NCBI RefSeq assembly: GCF_947502395.1
Contig: NZ_CANMZM010000001.1
Location: 1,054,001 to 1,118,000 of the forward strand
Length of the DNA: 64,000 nt
Direction of reading: 5' to 3'
Source of the DNA: an uncultured Erythrobacter sp.
GTDB taxonomy: Bacteria; Pseudomonadota; Alphaproteobacteria; Sphingomonadales; Sphingomonadaceae
Shown: piece after piece, positions 45,202-55,920 of the stretch
How the letters are laid out: each line of letters starts with the position of its first letter
Numbering within the stretch: position 1 is the stretch's first letter
Made by a program: the position numbers and the translations under genes
The notes under the pieces: model-generated
Told to the model about the DNA's origin: nothing
The model's database searches: none
What the model saw: only the letters and a program-made list of their open reading frames with translations

Positions 45202-48200
45202 CTAGAACAACCCTAATGGTTTCAACACCTGCTTGGTGTACCAATTCACCGCGCCATCTTCGTAGAGGTTTTCGTTGAAATATCCGGCTGGCAAGTTGAT
45301 TTTCTGCCCTGTTCCTGCCGCACCGGTGTAGGTGTGACGTGCATCATAGTGCTGCTTGGGGTTAGGATCATAATTCGTTCTTCCGGAGAGATTTCTTTTC
45401 AGATGCATTGACAGAATTTCGTGATTCATTGTCGTTGCGTGAATCAATTCGTGCACGAGAGATTCTCCGAAATTCTTATCGCTTAGCTGGAAGGATTCCT
45501 TGTACATTTCAATCTCAGACTCGCTGCTAAACCCGTATTGTCGCATAAGTATTTTACTATTCGCTGGCGACACCGAAACGTACGGTCTCAGCGTGAAATA
45601 GCCATCATTGATTGCCAAGCTCATTTGGATCGATGATGTAAGCAGACCACCGTAGTTGACTACCGCATTCATGCTACTGGATGAGAAGGCGCCCAGTCGA
45701 TCATTTGCTAAAGAAGCCCTCGCTAGTCCTTCCACAAATCTTGTTCGATGGGTGTCGAATCTTTTGACATCTCGAACAGCTCTTCTGAAGTCACTCTTCT
45801 GACCCTTTGGATAGGATTGCTTATTATTATTGAGAGCAGCTTCGCGGACCATTGTGATGTTGGCGGCCGTGGGAGCGAGACCTTGTCGATCCAATGCAAT
45901 TTCAATAGCACGCGTGTCGTCGCCCAGTTGTGTCATCCGGCGATCAAATCGGTCGGCGGGCGCTATACCATTGTTAGGCCTACTAAAATCATAATACGCG
46001 TCAATATCCCCATTGGCTATCGCGTTTCGAATTTCTGCTGACCTTGCGCTTATCTCCGTTGAGGTCACAGGATTGCTATCTAGATATGCCTTCAAGGCAG
46101 GATCCATCTGTATCTTGCCCGAATTCGCATCAAACACCGTTCCAGTGCCATCCGCAAACTTAAGCAACATCGCTTCGGCTTCGGCCTTAGTGAAATTACC
46201 ACCGCTGGTTAGGTCAGAACGTGAGGGAATATCATAATTGTTGCCACTGATATTCGCTGCCGCATTCTGCTTAAGGATCACTCGCTCTGAAACAACCTTT
46301 CCTGCTACTAAATCACCAATGCTCTGCGCAACGACATCCGGAAGTGATGCCAACACATTATCGCCGAAACTTGTGCCATTGACGAGGCTCCTCGCGGCAG
46401 CACTTGTTATTGCGCGGGCTGCTCCTGCCATAATCCGACCGCCCGCTGTGGACGTTTCAGTGACAATGAAGTTTCCTATATCGTCTTGGGCGTAGCTTGT
46501 TTTAGCAAACTTTCCGCCAACTATATGAGCCGCAGCTGCACCAGCGCCTGCCGCTGCCACGCCTGCCCAATCGAACTTAGATTGAAGGCCGGTCGCCACG
46601 CCTACGCCTTGCGTGATTGCGTTGCTCGCGGCACCTCTGCCTGCCGCGGCCAGCCAACCACCGCCGCTAAAGACGTGATTTATTCCAGTTGATATCCCAC
46701 CGCCTAGCGCTGCCAAGCCAACGGCTTTCCAACTGAACTTGTCTTGGATGCCAGTCGCAACACCGACACCTTGACTTACTATCGAGCCGACCGCCGCGGA
46801 TCCCGCTCCGATTGCGATTCCACCGAGTACACCAGCCACACCTCCGCCAAGGGCTCCGATGACGCCTCCGCCAACGACCGCTCCTCCGAATACTGAGGTT
46901 CCAAGGACGGTTGAGATGCCAGAGGCCAAGCCAGTTACGCTTGGCGCAACAGCTGCCAGAGCCGCACCGGCTGTCACCACCGTCACGGCAACAGCAACAA
47001 CCGCCAGCAGAATCACCCCAAAGACGCCGCACTTGTTGCCTTTCTTCGGCGGCGCAGTTGTTGTTGGCGTCAGGTCACCAATGGCTTCGCCTGGATTGTA
47101 TGGCGATACGGTTCCTGAGTTATGCGCCGATTTTACAACGCCCGTCGGCAGGTTGATGCGCATGCCTTCGGCCAGCGGCACATTGCCGCTAATGCCGTTT
47201 TGCTGGGCGATCTTGTACCACAGGTTTGCATCGCCATAGACCGACTGAGCGATCGACTGCAGCGTATCGCCCTTGTTGACGGTGTAGCTGCCCCCACCTG
47301 CGCCCTGGCTGTAGCTGTTGAGCGGATCATAGCTCTGGGCAAAGTCCGCATAGGAGCTGCCGATGGTCGCGCCATTGCGGAACACACCGGGAGGCGCGCT
47401 TGATTGTGCGGCGGTGCGCTCTTGAATCGACTTCTCGGTCGAAACGTCCGCAGTGCCATTATTGCCGACATAGCCCAGCTGGCGTCCACCGAACCGATAC
47501 CAGACCTCATGCGGAGCTCCGGTGGAGTTGGCGATCGAGGTTTCATCGCGGCGGATGATCTGACCGTTCTCGTCATTGGTAAACTTGACGGTCTGTGAGT
47601 AATAATCTCCGACATTCGCCTGCGTCAGGCGGCCCAATCCATCGTAGATGAAGCTTGTGGTGTAGGTCGTCGATTGCGAACTGTTGGGCTTGTGCCGAAT
47701 GGTCGCCTGCACCGCGCCATCGCGCCAGTAGAAAGTGTTGTCTGTGCGCGTGTTGGGGGCCTGGCTGGAATTGTTGTTCTTATAGTTCGTGCCGATCTGA
47801 TAGACGACGCTGCCCAGCGCATAGGTTGAACCAGCACCGTAATTATAGCTCGTGATCGAACGATAGGTGTCATTCCCACGTTTGGTGTTGGTCGTGTCAG
47901 AGGTCAGGCGGTTGGCGCTGTCATAGCTTGCCTGACGGCTGAAGACGATGGTTGTGCCATCGGCTGCATAATCCGTTTGGGTAAGTTGGCGGCCCATGAG
48001 GTCATAAGCAAATGTAGAGCGCCGCGTGCCGTTGACAGGTGCGGCTGGAATGGTGCCTGAAGGCGTGCCGCTACCAAAGGCTGTTTCCGTAACAGGGGCG
48101 CCGGTTGAGACCGCGATTTGGGTTAGACGACCGCCAACATCATAGGTGTAGCTCTCGCGCTGCTCGCTGAATGAGCCAGGGAAGCCCGCCCCCTTAAAGT

Positions 48201-51200
48201 AATACCCTGCGGTGTATTTCGTGGTGAGCACAGCCGTGCGCTCGCCCGCCTTGTTGTAGAGGATCTCCTTGCCGGTATCGATACTGCCATTGGCATAGGC
48301 TGCGCCATTACCGCGAACGATAGTGCTGCCTGAACGCACCCCACGATCAATGACCACGCGGTTCATATTGTCGTAGCGGAACCAGTAGTCCTTAGTGATA
48401 TTGCCAGTGGGATTCCCATTGGCATCTAGGTTCTTGTAGGTTGCGGTGGTTCGGCGAATATTACCAACTGCATCATACTTGTACGCAGTGCTTGCGGCAG
48501 GTGAGATCGAAGACCCTGCCTCAGACCAATTGGTGACCCTGCCGAGCTGGTCGTAGGTCGCATTCGCATTCTTCAATACGACGTTGGTTACGATGTAACT
48601 GGGCGGAATAAAGTCCGGTTCATAGGGATTCCAATAAATTGTCTGGCCGGGCGTATAAGCCGCGTTCTCCTTGCGCAGATGCTCCGTCAGACGTTGGCCG
48701 AGCTGGTCATATGTGTAGCTGGCGGTCTCGCGGGTCCAATTGGTGTTTGTCTGCCCAGCAGTTGCCGAAGCAGTCACAATGCTGGAGTGCTGTCCCGTGT
48801 TGAAATAGTTGAACGTGGTCGTCAGCCCGCTCACCGAGCTTGTGCGCAAACGCCCAGCGACATCATAAGTGTAGCTCGTGGTGCGACTGCCAAGATCGTT
48901 CTTGGAGACCATTCGGCCGAAGAAATCGGTCTTCTCGGTCGAGCTACGCCCATTGGCGTAGGTCTTGACCTCGGTCCAACCACCAAAGGTGCCAGCGCTC
49001 CCTGTCGAGAGATTGCTGTCCCAAGTATATGTATGAGTGGTAACATCTCCGCCGAAGTCTTTCTGACGCACGACACGGCCTTGCGTGTCATAATCTGTGG
49101 TCTGAACCTCGGGCGTGCCCGGATTGCTGATCCCAGTGTAAGGATCATAAAATGCCCCTACGACAAGGAAATTGTTCCACTTCTTGATCTGCTGACCAAG
49201 CCCGTCATAGGCGAAATTCTCAATCAGACCATGAGCGTGATTGACCTGCGCAACCCGGCCCATCTTGTCGAAGGATTGCGTTGTTGTCCGATTGAGTTGA
49301 TCAATCAGCGTGCGTGCGTCGCCATGAATGTCATATTTGGTCTGCTTGATCCCACCGTCGGCAAAAGTCTCTTTGGTGACAAGCGCTTGGCTGCCGCCAT
49401 AACCCGTACCTGCAAGCAATGAGAGCTTGGTCAGCTTACCGGTGCTTGCGGTCTTCGCCCCACCATTGCTCGACGATCCGTTGGCATAAGTACCATTGGC
49501 ATCGCGCGAAGCCACAAGGCGGCCAGAGGCGTCATAATAATAGTCTTCAGTCGGCTTGATCCACTGCGTTGTGCCATTCTCGTTGGTGATCTGGACAGTC
49601 GGGTTCACCGCTTTAATCAGCTTACCCATATTATTGTAGGTGTACTCGATCTTCGCGCCCTTGGCGTTGATCTCACTCGCAACCTCACCAAACGCATTGT
49701 AGGTCCGCGTCGAGGTAAGGGTCGACGTCGTGCCTCTGTTCTGACGACCTTCTTCTACAACCTTGGTTGCAAGATTTCGCTTGTCATATTGCGTGTAGGT
49801 TGCGTTGACATCGCTGCGGCCGATCTGCCCGCGGATATAGTCAAACGTGCGGTTAGCCGTGTTGAACCCGGCACTTGTGATCGCCAGCGTCTGGTTGCCG
49901 TTCTTGTCGTAGCCGATGTATTTCCAGATCCCATCGCCGCTGTTGGTGGCCCAAAGGCGGCCAGCGGCATCATATTTGTTCTGTGTCTGGGTGCGCCCGC
50001 CAACAGCCACCGAAGCAACGTCGCCATGCGCGTTGTAGGTCGTGATAGCCTTGGGACCGGAATCAACCCAAGTAGATCCATTATGTGTGACCTGAAATTT
50101 CTGAGTCACCCGGCCAAGCTTGTCGTAGTCGGTCCGAACACCATCGTAGTTGGCAGCAAAAGTCCCATCAGACTTAACACGTTTATAGTACTCATGGCTC
50201 TGTAGGCCTGATTGGTGATACCAATAGATGCGCGTGAAGCCCTCTGCATCGATCATCGTGCGCAGCTTGCCACCGTCATAGGTGTAGCGAGTGACCCGCT
50301 CAGAGACACCACTCTGGCCCCTGGCCCGCGTCCGGGCAAGATCACCTACACCGTTATAATAGTAGTCGACAATCGGAGTGACATTGCCGCTATACGAGGC
50401 AAAGGTAGCCCGCTTTTCTTGCGTCAGACGCCCGCCAGCATCGTAGACGTAATTGGTCTGCTCGCCCGTAGCCTCGGTTTTGCTAGTGACTTGGCCCAGA
50501 CCGTTGTAGAGGTACGAGATGGTCGCAGTGACGGTCTTGTGTTGATTGTTGCTGGTGTTGAAAACTAGGAGACTGCGCCGCTGCTCGGTTAGGCGGTTGC
50601 CGTTGCGATCATAAGTGAAGTCCGTCATGCGATCGAGGCTGTTATTGCCACTAACCGAAGGCGGTGTGGTTGTGCTGGTTGGCGTTGCGGCCCGGTTCAC
50701 ATAGCGGCGCTCATGCGTGACATTTCCATTGGTGTCGTAAATGTATTTGGTGATGTAGCGTTCACCATCCACCATTGCGGTCTTGCGGCCGGCCTTGTCG
50801 TAATAATTCCAGACCGTATTCCCATTGGGGTCGGTCAGCTTCACCACATTGCCATTGGCATCGTAAGTGTACGTCGTGGTTATTGCACTGGTGGTGGTGA
50901 CCCAGCTTGAGCCATTCCAATAACCGGTGCGCGCGCCCGTAATCGAGCTTGTTTTCAGACGGTTGAGATTGTCATAGGTGAAGTTGGTGACCCGCGAACC
51001 GCCAGATGGGGCTCCCGGAGCTTCGGCCAAGGCCCCGCCACCCGATGGCAGGCCAACAGCATTGTCATAGACCCGCACCTGCGTGACATTGCTGTTCTTG
51101 TCATAAGTGTAACGAGTGTAGGTGCCGACCGCATTGATCTCGACCACTTTGCGGTTCAGATCATCGTAGAAGAAGAGTGTCCGGCCACCGCCTGCATCTT

Positions 51201-54200
51201 TCGTCTCGGTGACATTCCCGCGCGCATCATAATAGATGTACTCGCGCGGGGTTTTGCCGAGGAAGGTTTGGCCGATCGTCTCTTTCAGACGATTTGCCTT
51301 GTCATAGACATATTGAGTCGTGCGCTGTTCGGCGAGACCAGAGGCCTCGATCATCTTCGTGCGATTGCCGCGCGCATCATACTCATAACGGTTGGTAACC
51401 GTCGAAGAGACCGCCGAACCAGCATTGTTGTACGATGGGACAGGAAGCCGCTCAGATAGCAAAAGCCCACGCTTGTCATAGGTGTAGGTGGTAGTGCCGC
51501 CTGCAACCTTGGAAGTGGTCGAAGACTTCGCCCGCGCGGTTACACGGTTGCCATAGGCATCATAAGTGTAGGTCTCGAAGTTACCCTCGGCATCAGTCGT
51601 CTTGGTGACGAGACCGCGCTTGTCATATTCAAAGCGGGTAACCGCATCTTTGGAGTGGCCCGAAACACTTGGCGGAGTCGTCGTGCTAACCGCGCTTGTC
51701 GTACGATTATATCGACGCGTAACCGTCTTAATCTCACCAAACTGGGTGTAGGTGGTCTCCGTGATATAATTCTCAGCATCACGCGTTTTCGTGACGCGGC
51801 CAAGGTTGTCGTAATACGTATAGGTCGAATGCCCGCGCGGATCGGTGGTCTTCACCACTTCGCCAAAAGCGTTGTACTCGTACCGGGTTACGCCACCTTC
51901 GGGGTTCGTTTCGGTTAGGACACGGCCAACCTCATCGTGGGTGTAATATGTATATTTGCCGTTAGCATCCCGTAGAGTTGTAAGATTTCCGAGACCATCG
52001 TAACCGTAGTGCGGTACCGCAACCTCTGAGGTGCCATGCGCCTCATATTTCCTGATGAGCTGGCCTGCACCGTCATAAACATGGTGTGTGCGGCTACGGT
52101 CAGTGGTAGCGCCGTTGGAGTCGGTGTAGCCAACATATTCGTCAGCCAATAACCCCGTGCGGTGCCACCCCCAAACGGTCCGATTGCCCTCACCATCGTA
52201 CATGGAGTTGCGCCGGCCAGCAGCATCATAGGTATAGCGCACATCGGCCCAGCTGCCCGCACCGCTGGCCATGGAACTGATCTGAGAGATACTGGTGGAA
52301 TCGCTGGGGGAGACCTTGTTCGACCAGCTCACCTCCCGTGTCAGGCGGTTCTCATTGTCATAATCATACCGCTTCACATAACCTTCAGCATCAACAGAGA
52401 AGCGCAGGTCTCCTTGACCGGTGTACCAGTAGCGCGTGGTCCGCGCGGTTGCACCCGTGCCCAAAACTTGCTTTTTCACCTGACCACGATTGTCATAAGT
52501 GTAAGTCGTGCGTGTGCCAGCAACGTCAGTCGCCGTCGCAACCTTACCTGCCGCATTATAAGTGAAGGACGACACACGGTCATTGGTCGCATTAGCCGCA
52601 GCAGCTGCCTTCGCTTTCAACGCGTCATAGGTGTAATCGCTGGTGGAGATGCTCGCCGCATAGGCGATGGTCTTGCGAACCAGACCAACCGAATGCCAAG
52701 TGGTCCCTTCCCAATATACATTCTCAGAAATCCGACCTGCGTTATCGACTGTGAAACGCAATTGCCCTTTGCCATCATAGGCATAGTACATTGAGCGGTT
52801 CGCAGAATTCGTCGTGCCAGCGTTGGAGCGCAACTGATTGAATGTGCCAGCAGCCCACAGAGATGAGCTGGTTTTCTTGGCGTAAACGACCTCGCGGATC
52901 TTCTGACCCGCATTGTCGTAGACCGTTTCGGTCAGATAACCCTCACCATCAAGCGCACCGACCACGCGCCCTGCCCGGTCATAAAAGACGCGGCTAACCG
53001 TGTCTTTCGAGTTTGCTGAAGGAAGCACTTGCGCGGTTGGCGCAGAAGCCTTGAAACTACTCAGCTGCGATGACGACAGCTTGTTGTAGTAATTGGTGGT
53101 TTTGACGAGGCGATCGGCTTTGTCATACTCAAACTTGGTGACGCCTCCGGCGCCGTCAATCGTCTGAAGAACGCGCCCTTTCGCATCATAAACAGTCCAA
53201 GTCCAAACGTCATAGGAGTGGCTGCCTGGCCGGATATTGGCGATCTGGAGCGTATTGTTGGGGCCAGCCAGTGTCGTAAGGTTTGCGGAACTGACGCCAT
53301 AGGTCCAGTTGACCGTGGCATTAACCCTGCCAGTCTTGTCGTAACGATACTCCGCAATATGGCCGTAGTGATTAATGTCCGCGACTTTGCGACCAAGCTT
53401 GTCATAGAGATAGTATGTTTTGTAGCCGGTCTCGTCGGTGGACATCCGCAGTCGGCCCATCTTGTCGTATTTGTACGAGGACGTGCCTGTGTGGTCGTAG
53501 GATCCGCTTGTGGTCTGGCTGATCAGTTCGCCAGCCTTGTTGTATGTATTGGTGGTGACCGCGCCTGCCGCATTGGTAATGACGGTCTTGGTCGCGCTGT
53601 CCTGGAAGACGATGCTGGTGGTACCGCCATCCAGATCGGTCGAAGCAATCGTGCGCCCCATGCCATCATACACGAATGTCTCTGTACCCAGAGCAGCGGT
53701 ACGGCGCGAAAGCAACTGTCCGGCTTGATCATAGGTGTAGTAGTGGTGCGCATAACCTTCATTGGTGGTCGCACCGCCAGAGTTATTGGCATAGCCGTAA
53801 TCAACTTTCTGGCTCAGATTGCCGCGCGCATCATAGCGATAGTTGACCATCTGAGAGGACTGACGATTGCTCAGCCCATTGCGCCAGCTATCCATCTGGG
53901 AGAGAGAAGGACGGGTCGAACTTACGGCGTAGGCATGCTCTGGATAACGGATTTTCCACGCCATCGTGCCGTCGCTGTTATAGCGATACTCGGTCACCCC
54001 GCCATCGCCATCAATCATATAGCGAAGATGGTTCTCCCCATCATAGACGTACCGGGTGCTTTCGACCTCAGCTCCTGCTCCGACTTCTCCGCTGGTATCA
54101 ACACTCATATTGCGGATTGAGATTGTTCCATTCCCGCCAAGCGAGGGGCGCCGGTAAAAATGTGGGCGAAGGAACTTGTCAGCGGCCACCGCAGTGTATG

Positions 54201-55788
54201 AGTATTCTACTCGGACCCAGCCATTGTCGAGAAGTTGGCCGTTCGTAAAACTCCCGCTCGGCCAGTTAGCAAGATGCGAAACACGCGCATACGCGTCGTC
54301 CATCGTTAGAAAGCCTAGTCCGAATGGCGGTCCTTGAGCCGCATCATAGGTCGCGTTGTCGATCTTGATTTCGGCGGAGATCGTATAGGTGCGCCCGGTC
54401 TGTACCGTGAGCGCGGCCCGCGAGCCTATTGCGGCCCAGACGCTGCCGTTGGTGGCCTGTGTTGCCGTCCCATCGCTGAAGTTCCACTCCCCGTTCACCG
54501 CTGCCACGCCTGATGGTGAGCCATTCGAGGAGCCCGTCAGAAACTCAACCGGCTGAGATATCAGGTCGGAGAACAGCTCCGACCTTTGCACGAGGTTGTT
54601 GTTGAGGTCATACTGATTAACGATCGTCCTCCCACCTGGATCGGTGATAGACGTTGAGTTGCCCCGATTGTCGAACGTGAAATAGGTGGTCTTGCCATTC
54701 TGGTCGCGAACCGAAGTTACATTCCCACTGGAATCATAAGTGAAGATATTGGTGGTGACGGGATCGCCCGATTGTGGGCCAACAAAGTTGATCTGCGTCA
54801 GTTGCTTCTTCGCATCGTAATACAGATTGTTTGTTGTCCCATCAGGGTGCGTGACTGTGGTCGAGCCTGAATTGTAGGCGAGCTGCGTCACCCGCGTATC
54901 ACCGCCCGCAACCGTCTGCGTCAGCCGGGTGATCCTGCCGGAACCATCGTAGACAAGCGCCAAGCTCGAACCATCAGTCTGGCTGATCGTCGCAATCCGC
55001 TTCGAGTTGCCAACGTAACTGTAATTGACCTCATAACGGTCAGACCCCAGCGAGTTGTTCTTCTCCGTCAGATCCGTCGCAACCCGCGTCAGACGGTTTT
55101 GGCCATCGTAATAATAATAGGTCCGCGTCAGGGTCGAGCCGGCGCTGGTGACAATCTTAGTGATGTTGTTGCCCGACCAGTGATACTGGCTGAACTCACC
55201 ATTGGCGGTTGTGACCTTGCTTAGCTTTGCACCTGAATAGGTGAAGGTCAGAGTGTTGTTATCGCTGTCCTTCTGATTGACGATGCGCCAACTGTTCGTG
55301 CCATAAGCCGAGTATGTCTCGCTGACTTGCGTAGTCCCATCGGTCCACACCCATTGCGAACCGACTTTCTTGAGCGTGTCATACGCGCCAGACCCATCGG
55401 TGGAGACGTAAGCGCCATAGGAAGAGTTCCAGCTGTAGGTAATTGACGAGCCATCGGCACCCTGACGCTTAATTGTCGAGCCGTTGGCGTTCTGGCTTCC
55501 GGTGAGACCAAAGACCTTGCGGGTTGTCGATTGCTGCCACTGGTCGCCATTGTCGCCATCGTGGAGCTCGGCGAGACTGTTGTAGGTACGCGAGACCGCA
55601 ATATCGAGACCGCGCCCGGTGAGAAACTCATCACGGCGATTGATAACCAGATTGCCAGTCGCAGCATTAACAGAGACATTCTCACCTGCCCGACCAAGAG
55701 TACCGCCACCAATCTGGCCTGCGCCACCCAAAATGTTAGAAGAACCGCGCTCAAGACCTGAACCAAGGCCAGTGAAAATCGCTGTCAT
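45202..55788 (-). CDS. Giant RHS/YD-repeat protein with LysM domain and HExxH metallopeptidase tip
   Basis: 3528 residues without a signal peptide. The N-terminus (about 1-70) is glycine-rich, then conserved RHS entry sequence (GNLVINRRDEFLTGRGLDIAVSRTYNS). YD repeats fill about 70-400 and 570-2780 (YDxxGRxxxx units). A jelly-roll-like insert (about 410-565, TYTISAEIKIDN) resembles a carbohydrate-binding module. A LysM domain (2834-2882, SYTVNKGDTLQSIAQ...) could bind peptidoglycan. A hydrophobic Gly/Ala-rich stretch (about 2917-3150) contains two similar QGVGVATG units and may help membrane passage. The last about 350 residues form a variable tip with HELIH (3446-3450) and, 60 residues on, YEDGAVNWY (E3510), a gluzincin zinc-peptidase pattern. 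The tip region is visibly more A/T-rich than the repeats. Likely a polymorphic contact-dependent toxin. Confidence 0.9.
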   Translation of the reverse strand: MTAIFTGLGSGLERGSSNILGGAGQIGGGTLGRAGENVSVNAATGNLVINRRDEFLTGRGLDIAVSRTYNSLAELHDGDNGDQWQQSTTRKVFGLTGSQNANGSTIKRQGADGSSITYSWNSSYGAYVSTDGSGAYDTLKKVGSQWVWTDGTTQVSETYSAYGTNSWRIVNQKDSDNNTLTFTYSGAKLSKVTTANGEFSQYHWSGNNITKIVTSAGSTLTRTYYYYDGQNRLTRVATDLTEKNNSLGSDRYEVNYSYVGNSKRIATISQTDGSSLALVYDGSGRITRLTQTVAGGDTRVTQLAYNSGSTTVTHPDGTTNNLYYDAKKQLTQINFVGPQSGDPVTTNIFTYDSSGNVTSVRDQNGKTTYFTFDNRGNSTSITDPGGRTIVNQYDLNNNLVQRSELFSDLISQPVEFLTGSSNGSPSGVAAVNGEWNFSDGTATQATNGSVWAAIGSRAALTVQTGRTYTISAEIKIDNATYDAAQGPPFGLGFLTMDDAYARVSHLANWPSGSFTNGQLLDNGWVRVEYSYTAVAADKFLRPHFYRRPSLGGNGTISIRNMSVDTSGEVGAGAEVESTRYVYDGENHLRYMIDGDGGVTEYRYNSDGTMAWKIRYPEHAYAVSSTRPSLSQMDSWRNGLSNRQSSQMVNYRYDARGNLSQKVDYGYANNSGGATTNEGYAHHYYTYDQAGQLLSRRTAALGTETFVYDGMGRTIASTDLDGGTTSIVFQDSATKTVITNAAGAVTTNTYNKAGELISQTTSGSYDHTGTSSYKYDKMGRLRMSTDETGYKTYYLYDKLGRKVADINHYGHIAEYRYDKTGRVNATVNWTYGVSSANLTTLAGPNNTLQIANIRPGSHSYDVWTWTVYDAKGRVLQTIDGAGGVTKFEYDKADRLVKTTNYYNKLSSSQLSSFKASAPTAQVLPSANSKDTVSRVFYDRAGRVVGALDGEGYLTETVYDNAGQKIREVVYAKKTSSSLWAAGTFNQLRSNAGTTNSANRSMYYAYDGKGQLRFTVDNAGRISENVYWEGTTWHSVGLVRKTIAYAASISTSDYTYDALKAKAAAAANATNDRVSSFTYNAAGKVATATDVAGTRTTYTYDNRGQVKKQVLGTGATARTTRYWYTGQGDLRFSVDAEGYVKRYDYDNENRLTREVSWSNKVSPSDSTSISQISSMASGAGSWADVRYTYDAAGRRNSMYDGEGNRTVWGWHRTGLLADEYVGYTDSNGATTDRSRTHHVYDGAGQLIRKYEAHGTSEVAVPHYGYDGLGNLTTLRDANGKYTYYTHDEVGRVLTETNPEGGVTRYEYNAFGEVVKTTDPRGHSTYTYYDNLGRVTKTRDAENYITETTYTQFGEIKTVTRRYNRTTSAVSTTTPPSVSGHSKDAVTRFEYDKRGLVTKTTDAEGNFETYTYDAYGNRVTARAKSSTTSKVAGGTTTYTYDKRGLLLSERLPVPSYNNAGSAVSSTVTNRYEYDARGNRTKMIEASGLAEQRTTQYVYDKANRLKETIGQTFLGKTPREYIYYDARGNVTETKDAGGGRTLFFYDDLNRKVVEINAVGTYTRYTYDKNSNVTQVRVYDNAVGLPSGGGALAEAPGAPSGGSRVTNFTYDNLNRLKTSSITGARTGYWNGSSWVTTTSAITTTYTYDANGNVVKLTDPNGNTVWNYYDKAGRKTAMVDGERYITKYIYDTNGNVTHERRYVNRAATPTSTTTPPSVSGNNSLDRMTDFTYDRNGNRLTEQRRSLLVFNTSNNQHKTVTATISYLYNGLGQVTSKTEATGEQTNYVYDAGGRLTQEKRATFASYSGNVTPIVDYYYNGVGDLARTRARGQSGVSERVTRYTYDGGKLRTMIDAEGFTRIYWYHQSGLQSHEYYKRVKSDGTFAANYDGVRTDYDKLGRVTQKFQVTHNGSTWVDSGPKAITTYNAHGDVASVAVGGRTQTQNKYDAAGRLWATNSGDGIWKYIGYDKNGNQTLAITSAGFNTANRTFDYIRGQIGRSDVNATYTQYDKRNLATKVVEEGRQNRGTTSTLTSTRTYNAFGEVASEINAKGAKIEYTYNNMGKLIKAVNPTVQITNENGTTQWIKPTEDYYYDASGRLVASRDANGTYANGSSSNGGAKTASTGKLTKLSLLAGTGYGGSQALVTKETFADGGIKQTKYDIHGDARTLIDQLNRTTTQSFDKMGRVAQVNHAHGLIENFAYDGLGQQIKKWNNFLVVGAFYDPYTGISNPGTPEVQTTDYDTQGRVVRQKDFGGDVTTHTYTWDSNLSTGSAGTFGGWTEVKTYANGRSSTEKTDFFGRMVSKNDLGSRTTSYTYDVAGRLRTSSVSGLTTTFNYFNTGQHSSIVTASATAGQTNTNWTRETASYTYDQLGQRLTEHLRKENAAYTPGQTIYWNPYEPDFIPPSYIVTNVVLKNANATYDQLGRVTNWSEAGSSISPAASTAYKYDAVGNIRRTTATYKNLDANGNPTGNITKDYWFRYDNMNRVVIDRGVRSGSTIVRGNGAAYANGSIDTGKEILYNKAGERTAVLTTKYTAGYYFKGAGFPGSFSEQRESYTYDVGGRLTQIAVSTGAPVTETAFGSGTPSGTIPAAPVNGTRRSTFAYDLMGRQLTQTDYAADGTTIVFSRQASYDSANRLTSDTTNTKRGNDTYRSITSYNYGAGSTYALGSVVYQIGTNYKNNNSSQAPNTRTDNTFYWRDGAVQATIRHKPNSSQSTTYTTSFIYDGLGRLTQANVGDYYSQTVKFTNDENGQIIRRDETSIANSTGAPHEVWYRFGGRQLGYVGNNGTADVSTEKSIQERTAAQSSAPPGVFRNGATIGSSYADFAQSYDPLNSYSQGAGGGSYTVNKGDTLQSIAQSVYGDANLWYKIAQQNGISGNVPLAEGMRINLPTGVVKSAHNSGTVSPYNPGEAIGDLTPTTTAPPKKGNKCGVFGVILLAVVAVAVTVVTAGAALAAVAPSVTGLASGISTVLGTSVFGGAVVGGGVIGALGGGVAGVLGGIAIGAGSAAVGSIVSQGVGVATGIQDKFSWKAVGLAALGGGISTGINHVFSGGGWLAAAGRGAASNAITQGVGVATGLQSKFDWAGVAAAGAGAAAAHIVGGKFAKTSYAQDDIGNFIVTETSTAGGRIMAGAARAITSAAARSLVNGTSFGDNVLASLPDVVAQSIGDLVAGKVVSERVILKQNAAANISGNNYDIPSRSDLTSGGNFTKAEAEAMLLKFADGTGTVFDANSGKIQMDPALKAYLDSNPVTSTEISARSAEIRNAIANGDIDAYYDFSRPNNGIAPADRFDRRMTQLGDDTRAIEIALDRQGLAPTAANITMVREAALNNNKQSYPKGQKSDFRRAVRDVKRFDTHRTRFVEGLARASLANDRLGAFSSSSMNAVVNYGGLLTSSIQMSLAINDGYFTLRPYVSVSPANSKILMRQYGFSSESEIEMYKESFQLSDKNFGESLVHELIHATTMNHEILSMHLKRNLSGRTNYDPNPKQHYDARHTYTGAAGTGQKINLPAGYFNENLYEDGAVNWYTKQVLKPLGLF

Positions 55789-55920
55789 CTACCCCTCCGA
55801 AAACGGTTTCCAAGGGCAGTGTCTACGTTGCCCCTTTATTGAGGGTCCGACGGCTTTCAAAAATGTTTAGCGAAAGTTGGTGCAATGCCGCCAAATCCGT
55901 AGCGGCAGGAGATAATCTGA

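Noticed and set aside
46859..54120. Long plus-strand frames (up to 300 codons) opposite the RHS gene
   Set aside because: Repeated YD-module codons leave the antisense frames open; they have no start context and no independent protein signature.
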